Assembly: GCA_040758525.1 (NCBI GenBank)
Contig: JBFLVQ010000257.1
Span: 1 to 11,868, forward strand
Reading direction: 5' to 3'
Length of the DNA stretch: 11,868 nucleotides
Origin: JBFLVQ01 sp040758525
Lineage (GTDB): Bacteria; Acidobacteriota; Blastocatellia; Chloracidobacteriales; JADJPF01
The translations under genes were made by a program, and so were the position numbers. Positions 5,621-11,868 of this stretch are shown piece by piece; the first letter of the stretch is position 1; each line of letters opens with the position of its first letter. Below the pieces are notes generated by a model, which saw only the letters and a program-made list of their open reading frames with translations, was not told the DNA's origin and searched no databases.

Positions 5621-8600
5621 TTATTTGATCATAAGTGTAAGCTCGCCTATGTGAGTACGACCAGTAACATCCTTAGCAACAAAAATTAACTTTTGTGCAC
5701 CGGTTGGCGCGTCTGGTTTTACTCTTACCCGGAAACTAATAATCCCGCTAGCAGTTGTTTGTGATTCAGGCGAGACTTTTATCTTAAGCTCTTTGGCATC
5801 TGGTGCAGACACTGTAACATCGCCACTAAAGCCACCTACACGATTGATATTGACATCAAGTTTGAATGCTTTACCACGTGCTACAGTGACTTGAGATGGA
5901 TTAAGTAGCAACGAGAAATCAGGCGCTAGATCAACATTAACTGCCACTCGCTGGGTACGTACAAAATCTCCAAATTTACCAACTATATCAATGTTGAAGA
6001 TGGTGTTTGTTGGTGCAGTAGTACTAGCTTTGACAGTTAGCACCGCAATATTTCCCGGTGCTACACCAACGGCGGAGAGACTGGTAGTGATATTGCTATT
6101 GGGTGCGTCCGCCTTTAGTATGATTGGTTGCAAGAAGCTAACATCAGCATCAACATTAATGGTGAAATTGGCTGAGCTACCAGGGGTAATTTTCTGCTGT
6201 AATGGATTGGCAGTTAGCGAGAAGTTACCGCTGGCAACAATAAAGGAGGTACTGGTGGGAATTATTCCTAGCGGAGAAAACACCGTGACAGGACCGGTTA
6301 CGGCGCCGGGGGGAACTTTCACAGTAAGTTGTGAGCCATTCGCAGTGATAGTAAAGTCGTTGGATGGCACAACTACATTGTTCGAGAAGGCAACTGTAGT
6401 AACCCCTTGCAGTTGTGTGCCAAAGATTGTAAGTTGACCACCTACGGCTTCGCTAGACGGTGAGAAACCAGTAACAGTCAGCTTCGGTTGTTGTATTCCA
6501 ACCAAAGGCACGCTACAGAAGAACACCTCCGGATTGGCATTGCTATCATCTGTCCAGGCAATGAACAGATTGCCATTCTCGTCCGCCACACCTTGTGGGC
6601 GTGCAGAAACACCAGAATTGGCAGAAAGGTTATTGAGATTGAAAGGCTGAGTGAAAGTATCGCCCTGATCTGTTGAGCGTGCCAGCATAATGTCAGGATT
6701 GATACCATCTCCAGAATTGTCATCCCAGACAATATTAATATTTCCTCTCTTATCTAAGATGAAACTGGGAGAGGCAGAAGCCCCTCGGGTGCCAGAGATA
6801 TTGAGTTGTCTGCCAAAAGTGAAACCGCCATCTGTCGATTTTGTTATCAGGATTTCTGAGTTGCCTTTGGCAAAGACAAGGTAGATATTGTCATCCTTAT
6901 CGATCGCCATTTGGGGCGATAGATCAATGACACGTGGGCTAACTGAGACAAGTTTCGATTCAATGAATCGCTGGCCATCTGCAGCGATCGCAAGCTTGAT
7001 TGGCGCTAATAGTCGTGAGTCCATACCTATATCATTGTAAACGATATAGGCAGTGCCCTTAGAATTAAAGAGGATTTGACTGGCTTGTACATTCTCGCCC
7101 TCTCTTGATACCTGCACAGGTGCTGTAAAGGTCGCTCCAGCATCTGTAGAACGAGTCACAAACATGCGTAGATTCTGCTGATTTGACAGATCTGAGTAGG
7201 CAATCAATATATTGCCTCTGTTATCTATACCAATCTTAGGATCGAGTAAGAGCCTATTTACTCCACCATTTGCTGCAGGTATTATCGACACAGGGGGAGA
7301 GAAAGACTTACCACGATCTTTCGAAATCGACAAGAAGATATCTGTCTGATTACCTGTACGGCTTCCCCATATTGCGTAGAGGTTGCCCTGTGGATCGAGT
7401 GCAAGTCTTGCTCCTGAGGAGCTAGTACTATTGGTCGATAACTTAACTGGCTCAGTAAAACTCTTACCACCATCGATTGATTGTGTGTAGAAGATCTCAC
7501 TATCGAAGCTATCATCCGAGGCATTGCCACTAGTCTCTGCACGTTCGGCTTCCTCTTCTTCAAAACTATTCATCATCGCGCTACCGCCTGCCACGGCTGT
7601 ACTATCCTCAAAGATCATATGCAATATGCCACGATCATCCATCTGTAGCCCGTTGGCACGCGAAGGCCCCGACGATCTGGTAATATTGATAGGCATAGAG
7701 GCACGTCGAACTGATGGGTAGATAGTGAGACGGAAATTGGTCTTACGTTTTATTGTGCCACTAGATGCTATCGCAGTAGCCATGTAGGTACCGGCTCGTG
7801 CAGCTTTGGTCGTTGTCAGGGTTAGCGTAACCGCCTTGCCAGGGGTAACCACTGGGCTAGAGAAATGGCTGCTAATGCCAGGACTTGGTGGCAGTATAAC
7901 ATCAAGAGCAAGATCGCCCTTAAAATTGTCTATACCACTAGTCTGGAACTCGAAATTGACCGACTCGCCAGCAACTACACTATTGAAGGTAGTCATTGCT
8001 GAGATATTAAAGTCCGCACTAGCTACACTATCAGAAGGCACCCTAGCAAAATAGACGTCTGGATTGGCATTTCTCTCATCGCTCCAGCTCAGGTAGAAAT
8101 TGTTACCATCCCCTATAATAGCGTCATAGTCACCATGGTAGCCTTCGGCCACTTGCGGCTCTTTGGGGCCAAATGCCCAGTTGTGATTGGTGATACGTAT
8201 ATTCCTGCCAAAACTATTACCACCATCGCTGGAGATTGCCATGTAGACATCGGTGAGGCTGTCATTAGTAGGATCATTACGGCGATCCCACCACTTCACT
8301 CCTAGCTTGCCATCTGCAGTAGTGGCAATTGATGGGTTGATCTGAGTGGTAAGAGTACCATCATCATTAATCTTTCTTGGTAGACTAAAACTCTTACCGC
8401 CATCGCTAGAGCGCACATAGAATACATCTCCACGATCGCGGGCAAAAATTGCTGCAGCAGCAGCGTAGACCATGTGTATAACACCATTTTTGTCTATTGT
8501 TATGCTGGGAAAACTGAATATACGCACGCCATTTCCACCGGTAGCCTGCGAGAAACTGACGGAGTTGAAGCGTGCTGCTACTTGTGGCTCGCCAAAGGTA

Positions 8601-9547
8601 ATGCCGCCATCAGTCGATTTTACGAAGAGGATCTGATTGGCTAGCAGTTCCTCATAAACAACATAGACATCCCCATTTGGCGCAACTGCAGGCATTGAGC
8701 CTTGTACAATCGCACCTTTGCGCGAGAGCGCTACCGGCGCTCCGTAGGAGGTGCCATTATTGGTAGAGCGTGCAAAGTTGATGGTAGTCGACCCGTCAGC
8801 GGCCTTAAAGGTAGTCCAACTCACATAGACATTTCCTTTAAAGGGTGACTTCTCACCTCTATCAACTGCAATCCACTCCTTATCTTGGAAATCCTCGGGA
8901 TTGCCAGCAGTTGTGCTGGCATCAATGGGTTGGGTAAAGTTGGCGCCTCGGTCGCTCGACTTTGCTACACCTATAATAAAGCGACCGGCGGTAAATGCGA
9001 GGGTGGCATAGTAGGCTTCATTATTTGGTCCAAATACAACTACTCCATCGCCTAGATTAGCACCCTGAAATGGGATTGGAATACGTTTGTGGGTGAAGGA
9101 TATGCCACTATTGAAAGAGATCGCATAACCAGAAAGGTTGATCTCTCTTAGTACGCTAAAAATACCGCCTGTATCATTGAAGCTAACAATGATATTTGAG
9201 CCGTTGGCAGCAACCGATGTCTCATTCTGAGTACGACCATCCCGATCCAATGCTGGATTATTTAGACGTATATTCTCGTCCGGTCCGGCTAGCGGCATAA
9301 TATCAGGTGAGACAGTCTGGTCGCGATGGCTAGGTGTCGGCAGTTTATCATTTAAAAGCAGCGCCGTACGTTTGCCTGCGGATGAGAGCATGTTGAAGAC
9401 AGATGGCTTAAGCAGCCATTCCTTATCTTTCTCTCGCTCTTCTGGTCCTTTGCCGATACCCTCCGTGATGCTCATTAGTAATGTCGTGGTAACTACGAGT
9501 CCCGTGAACAAAGCAACTTTGGTCAAGGTAACGACTCTTCGCCTCAT
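5621..9547 (-). CDS. Large exported protein with two Asp-box propellers, Ig-like and IPT/TIG domains
   Basis: I chose the ATG at 9547 because GAGG lies 6 bases before it. The in-frame ATG at 9559 lacks any ribosome site. From 9547 the protein is 1308 aa. A basic N-terminus (MRRR) plus a hydrophobic stretch (VALFTGLVVTTTLLMSI) is a signal peptide or anchor. Residue numbers below count from 9559. Propeller 1 (about 105-510) has Asp boxes at 201, 265, 315, 384 and 443 (such as SSDGGKSF, SSDGGNSF). An Ig-like domain follows (about 513-615). Propeller 2 (about 620-1020) has boxes at 694, 746, 804, 908 and 962. An IPT/TIG domain is at about 1026-1108, and two Ig-like repeats at about 1112-1210 and 1213-1312. 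Asp boxes mark sialidase/BNR-type folds, but the sialidase catalytic Arg triad and FRIP motif are not apparent, so I do not call it a sialidase. It is likely a secreted or surface binding protein. An acidic insertion (FEEEEAERAE, from 666) interrupts propeller 2. Confidence 0.85.
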   Translation of the reverse strand: MRRRVVTLTKVALFTGLVVTTTLLMSITEGIGKGPEEREKDKEWLLKPSVFNMLSSAGKRTALLLNDKLPTPSHRDQTVSPDIMPLAGPDENIRLNNPALDRDGRTQNETSVAANGSNIIVSFNDTGGIFSVLREINLSGYAISFNSGISFTHKRIPIPFQGANLGDGVVVFGPNNEAYYATLAFTAGRFIIGVAKSSDRGANFTQPIDASTTAGNPEDFQDKEWIAVDRGEKSPFKGNVYVSWTTFKAADGSTTINFARSTNNGTSYGAPVALSRKGAIVQGSMPAVAPNGDVYVVYEELLANQILFVKSTDGGITFGEPQVAARFNSVSFSQATGGNGVRIFSFPSITIDKNGVIHMVYAAAAAIFARDRGDVFYVRSSDGGKSFSLPRKINDDGTLTTQINPSIATTADGKLGVKWWDRRNDPTNDSLTDVYMAISSDGGNSFGRNIRITNHNWAFGPKEPQVAEGYHGDYDAIIGDGNNFYLSWSDERNANPDVYFARVPSDSVASADFNISAMTTFNSVVAGESVNFEFQTSGIDNFKGDLALDVILPPSPGISSHFSSPVVTPGKAVTLTLTTTKAARAGTYMATAIASSGTIKRKTNFRLTIYPSVRRASMPINITRSSGPSRANGLQMDDRGILHMIFEDSTAVAGGSAMMNSFEEEEAERAETSGNASDDSFDSEIFYTQSIDGGKSFTEPVKLSTNSTSSSGARLALDPQGNLYAIWGSRTGNQTDIFLSISKDRGKSFSPPVSIIPAANGGVNRLLLDPKIGIDNRGNILIAYSDLSNQQNLRMFVTRSTDAGATFTAPVQVSREGENVQASQILFNSKGTAYIVYNDIGMDSRLLAPIKLAIAADGQRFIESKLVSVSPRVIDLSPQMAIDKDDNIYLVFAKGNSEILITKSTDGGFTFGRQLNISGTRGASASPSFILDKRGNINIVWDDNSGDGINPDIMLARSTDQGDTFTQPFNLNNLSANSGVSARPQGVADENGNLFIAWTDDSNANPEVFFCSVPLVGIQQPKLTVTGFSPSSEAVGGQLTIFGTQLQGVTTVAFSNNVVVPSNDFTITANGSQLTVKVPPGAVTGPVTVFSPLGIIPTSTSFIVASGNFSLTANPLQQKITPGSSANFTINVDADVSFLQPIILKADAPNSNITTSLSAVGVAPGNIAVLTVKASTTAPTNTIFNIDIVGKFGDFVRTQRVAVNVDLAPDFSLLLNPSQVTVARGKAFKLDVNINRVGGFSGDVTVSAPDAKELKIKVSPESQTTASGIISFRVRVKPDAPTGAQKLIFVAKDVTGRTHIGELTLMIK

Positions 9548-9698
9548 TTTTTTCCTCATTAAGCAGGTGGGAGTTTATTGTGCAATTTGAAAATCAGCAA
9601 TATCAGCATATTTATGGTAGCATAGAATCAAACATACGCACACAATATCTATCCGATCTTTTTCTTAAAATAATGGCATTATTGGCTGATAATCTCTC

Positions 9699-9704
9699 TA
9701 TAAT
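9699..9704 (+). promoter_or_regulatory. Possible -10 box for the pentapeptide-repeat gene
   Basis: TATAAT lies 47 bases upstream of the chosen start at 9752, in the AT-rich divergent gap between the large minus-strand gene and this one. No good -35 stands at 17 bases (9676-9681 reads GCATTA). GATAAT (9688-9693) is an alternative. The call rests on one perfect hexamer in an AT-rich region. Confidence 0.3.
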
Positions 9705-9751
9705 GTTGAGCAGCATTCACTATATGAGAATTAAGGTTGGGGGCAAATTGT

Positions 9752-10963
9752 ATGGATATATCTCAAGATCAACGACGCAAGATATCAAAAGAAGAGTTGG
9801 CAGAAATATTGATGATACATCAGCGCTGGTTAGAGAACGGTATGGGTGAAGCCGCCGATCTAAGTTATACAGATCTGCCAGGGGCAAATTTGCGTAGCGT
9901 CAACCTAAGTAAAGCTAATCTAAGGGGCGCCAATCTAGTATGTGCAACTCTTTGGAAAGCAGATTTTACTGATGCGGATCTTAGCGGTGTCGATCTTAGT
10001 GGTGCCAATCTCTGGCAGGCCAATCTTACTGCTGCCCATTTGGTAAGCGCCACGCTGAGCGGGGCAATCCTCTCCGAAGCCACTCTTGAGCGTGTAGAAC
10101 TAATCAAAGCCATACTACCTGGTGCTAACTTTCAGGGGGCAAACCTGCGTGATGCTAACTTCCAGCAGGCCGTCCTTCCTAAAGCTAACTTCAAAGAAGC
10201 CAATCTACAAAGAGCTATCCTTAAAGGCGCTGACCTACAGGAGGCATATCTATATCGTGCCGACTTACAAGAGTCGGATCTACAAAGCGCAAACTTACGT
10301 GGTGCCAATCTACAAGGAACAAATCTGCAAGGAACAAATCTCTACCGTGCACATATGGAAGGCGCCAGTCTACAAGAGGCCTATCTCTACCGTGTCATTT
10401 TCCATGAAGCCGATCTGCAGGGCGCTAGTCTACAAGGTGTGAATCTACAACGCGCAGATCTACAGCAAGCTTACCTCTATCGTGCTGAGTTGCAGAGCGC
10501 AGATCTACAAGGGGCAGATCTGCGTGAAGCGAAATTACAAGGTTCAAACCTACAAGCTGCCCAGTTGCAAGGCTGCAATTTGCAGGGAGCGAATCTCTCT
10601 GGCACTAATCTCTCTGCCGCCGACCTTACCGGTGTTGTCTTTGAGGGCGCAGATCTACAAGGGGCAAACCTTCAAGCTGCCAATCTCACCACTGCTAATC
10701 TACAGCAGGCTAACCTACAAGGCGCCAATCTTACTAGTGCTAACCTGACAGATGCAAATCTGTCTGATACCTACTTATACAGAACAAACTTGCAGAGTGC
10801 CGAACTGCTTAGAGTCGATCTAGCAGGCGCCCGGCTGCAATACACAGATCTGCGCAAAAATGATCTACGCACCGCCAAGGGCCTTAGTAATGGCGAAATC
10901 GTCTTGGCGATCATTGACGAACAGACCCTATTGCCAGACTATCTACTAGAAATAGATGGCTAA
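9752..10963 (+). CDS. Pentapeptide-repeat protein with 68 uninterrupted repeats
   Basis: I chose the ATG at 9752 because GGGGG (9739-9743) is 8 bases upstream. A TTG at 9737 would add five residues but has AAGG too close. The protein is 403 aa. Residues 11-31 (KISKEELAEILMIHQRWLENG) are the helical cap common in this family. Residues 36-375 are A(D/N)LXX pentapeptides in one register without a break: 340 residues, 68 repeats, 17 coils of a right-handed quadrilateral beta-helix. The tail (about 376-403) ends with IVLAIIDEQTLLPDYLLEIDG. There is no signal peptide, so it is probably cytoplasmic. Pentapeptide proteins include DNA mimics of the Qnr/MfpA type, but those are about half this length and have interrupting loops. 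Most long ones have unknown function and none is assigned here. Recurrent YLYR/NLYR repeats at five positions are unusual. It is transcribed away from the large exported protein and 84 bases ahead of the cupin gene. Confidence 0.92.
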   Translation: MDISQDQRRKISKEELAEILMIHQRWLENGMGEAADLSYTDLPGANLRSVNLSKANLRGANLVCATLWKADFTDADLSGVDLSGANLWQANLTAAHLVSATLSGAILSEATLERVELIKAILPGANFQGANLRDANFQQAVLPKANFKEANLQRAILKGADLQEAYLYRADLQESDLQSANLRGANLQGTNLQGTNLYRAHMEGASLQEAYLYRVIFHEADLQGASLQGVNLQRADLQQAYLYRAELQSADLQGADLREAKLQGSNLQAAQLQGCNLQGANLSGTNLSAADLTGVVFEGADLQGANLQAANLTTANLQQANLQGANLTSANLTDANLSDTYLYRTNLQSAELLRVDLAGARLQYTDLRKNDLRTAKGLSNGEIVLAIIDEQTLLPDYLLEIDG

Positions 10964-11047
10964 TCTAGTAGTGACTTTCTATGGACAAGGCTAGAGAACC
11001 TTATTAACATCCTTAAGTAAAATTGATTGGAGAATTAATCAGAGAAA

Positions 11048-11410
11048 ATGGTAGAAACAATTAATCTAGCGCAAAAATTCAGTCTATTTACGGAACAGTG
11101 GAGTCCCAAGATTATTGGCGAGGTAAATGATTTTCACGTCAAGCTAGCAAAGCTTAAAGGTGAATTTATCTGGCATAATCATGAAAATGAAGATGAACTG
11201 TTTTTGGTGGTAAAGGGCAAACTACTAATTCAACTACGCGACAAAGATATCTGGTTAACTGCGGGTGAGATAGCGATAATTCCTAAAGGTGTTGAACATA
11301 GGCCGATCGCTGAAGAAGAAGTAGAAGTACTCTTATTTGAACCTAAATCAACGTTAAATACTGGCACTATTACTAATGAGCGTACCAAAACTAATTTAGC
11401 GACAATCTAA
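11048..11410 (+). CDS. Small single-domain cupin protein
   Basis: The 120-residue protein is one cupin barrel. Motif 1 is WHNHENEDELFLVVKG, with H43, H45 and E50 in the HxHx4Ex6G spacing. Motif 2 is GEIAIIPKGVEH, with H84. These four residues are the usual metal ligands, so a divalent metal (commonly Mn, Fe, Ni or Zn) is expected. Stand-alone cupins of this type resemble the C-terminal part of mannose-6-phosphate isomerase-like proteins. They are widespread, and most have no known substrate. Binding of a small sugar, organic acid or metal chelate is possible. The last 20 residues are polar and probably disordered. The ribosome site is weak (AGAGA five bases ahead), while GGAG (11031-11034) lies in a small hairpin TGATT/AATCA further upstream. 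It may share a transcript with the pentapeptide-repeat gene. Confidence 0.88.
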   Translation: MVETINLAQKFSLFTEQWSPKIIGEVNDFHVKLAKLKGEFIWHNHENEDELFLVVKGKLLIQLRDKDIWLTAGEIAIIPKGVEHRPIAEEEVEVLLFEPKSTLNTGTITNERTKTNLATI

Positions 11411-11438
11411 TTTCTAGCAGCTTATTATCGGTCTATTA

Positions 11439-11447
11439 TGGTATAAG
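11439..11447 (+). promoter_or_regulatory. Possible extended -10 promoter for the LURP-one-like gene
   Basis: TG at 11439-11440, one base, then TATAAG (11442-11447) forms an extended -10 element in the 86-base gap after the cupin gene. The start codon is 50 bases on. TTATTA (11422-11427) is too close to be a standard -35, but extended -10 promoters can work without one. It suggests the last gene has its own promoter. Confidence 0.3.
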
Positions 11448-11496
11448 TATGACTGGAAAGAGTAAGTAAAATTGGTTTCTCAGGGGGGGTAATAGT

Positions 11497-11868
11497 ATGT
11501 CCAATGTCTCTGCTCGTTCAATGCTACATGCTTCTTTTTCACACTCAACTTATCTAGTAAGAAGAAAGATATTGAAACTATTTGGTGGAGCATTCCATAT
11601 CTATTCTCCCAGCGGAGAAGTAGTCTTCTATTCAAAGATGAAGGCTTTTAAGCTAAAAGAAGATATACGAGTTTATACTAGCGAAGATATGCAGACAGAG
11701 GTTCTTGTCATTAAAGCTCGACGAATGTTGGATATTGCCGCTGCCTATGATGTTGTAGATCCTACGACAAATGAAAAAGTTGGCGTAATCAAAAGAAAAG
11801 GTCTGAAATCAATAATAAAAGATGAATGGATCTTTATGAACGCCTATGATCAAGAGATGGGATTTATT
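11497..11868 (+). CDS. LURP-one-related/scramblase-like protein, C-terminus outside window
   Basis: The frame runs open from ATG 11497 to the right edge, giving 124 residues. The pattern is that of the LURP-one-related/phospholipid-scramblase superfamily, which folds as a tubby-like beta-barrel around a central helix. It has alternating short strands such as YLVRRKILKLFGGAFHIY, then YSKMKAFKLKEDIRVY, VLVIKARRMLDIAAAYDVVD and EKVGVIKRKGLKSIIKDEW. The last segment, with a conserved Lys/Arg-Gly followed by D-x-W, is characteristic. Bacterial members are usually about 160-200 aa, so about two thirds is present. Their role is not established; lipid or membrane binding is the family-level guess. 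There is no signal peptide. The start is supported by a run of seven G (11483-11489) seven bases upstream, acting as an unusual Shine-Dalgarno. M9 is an alternative start. Confidence 0.72.
   Translation, partial: MSNVSARSMLHASFSHSTYLVRRKILKLFGGAFHIYSPSGEVVFYSKMKAFKLKEDIRVYTSEDMQTEVLVIKARRMLDIAAAYDVVDPTTNEKVGVIKRKGLKSIIKDEWIFMNAYDQEMGFI

Noticed and set aside
5991..6437. Plus-strand 148-codon open frame inside the large Asp-box gene
   Set aside because: Antisense shadow; its apparent hydrophobic start is the reverse reading of Thr/Val/Asn-rich Ig-like repeats.
5621..9547. Calling the large Asp-box protein a sialidase
   Set aside because: Asp boxes are shared by many propellers, and the FRIP motif and Arg triad of sialidases are not visible.
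9580..9849. Plus-strand 89-codon open frame before the pentapeptide-repeat gene
   Set aside because: It overlaps the start of the pentapeptide gene in another frame, has no similarity I recognise, and most of it is the AT-rich divergent promoter region.
9865..10748. Periodic open frames on both strands within the pentapeptide-repeat gene
   Set aside because: The 15-base periodicity of the true gene creates repetitive shadow frames; only the A(D/N)LXX frame has a sensible start and family.
9857..10876. CRISPR array or satellite repeat
   Set aside because: The 15-base periodicity is protein coding, varies in sequence and has no repeat-spacer structure.

Overview
The window looks like an accessory stretch of a Gram-negative-type bacterial genome of moderate GC content. 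The mix of proteins is common in Acidobacteriota, especially Blastocatellia: a two-component-regulator propeller protein, a secreted Asp-box and Ig-like repeat protein, Kelch fragments and a long pentapeptide-repeat protein. This placement is a low-confidence inference, because no rRNA or marker gene is present.

Layout, left to right. Positions 1-3502 carry three minus-strand genes. In transcription order these are iscB, an iodotyrosine-deiodinase-like flavoprotein, and a ligand-sensor propeller protein that runs off the left edge. The last two are separated by only 2 bases. Upstream of iscB, about 3531-3796 on the minus strand, is a highly structured non-coding region that fits the omega-RNA (HEARO) of IscB/OMEGA RNA-guided nucleases. 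Its stems can be read base by base. Downstream of the iscB stop is an inverted-repeat cluster (2191-2237) that looks like the element's right end and runs into the first codons of the deiodinase-like gene. The iscB element therefore appears to sit directly in front of that gene.

Positions 3797-5510 are decayed sequence: hairpins and inverted repeats, a frameshifted remnant of an Ig-like-repeat protein, and a Kelch-repeat fragment on the other strand. A strong stem-loop at 5552-5587 ends both converging units.

Positions 5621-9547 (minus) encode one very large exported protein with two Asp-box (BNR/sialidase-like) propellers that look like an internal duplication, linked and followed by Ig-like domains and one IPT/TIG domain. 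Reading away from it on the plus strand are a pentapeptide-repeat protein with 68 uninterrupted repeats, a small cupin, and the start of a LURP-one/scramblase-like protein cut by the right edge.

The functional centre of interest is the apparently complete IscB-omegaRNA unit. All nuclease residues are present, the RNA scaffold is intact, and a candidate 16-base guide can be named. The remaining genes are not an obvious pathway.
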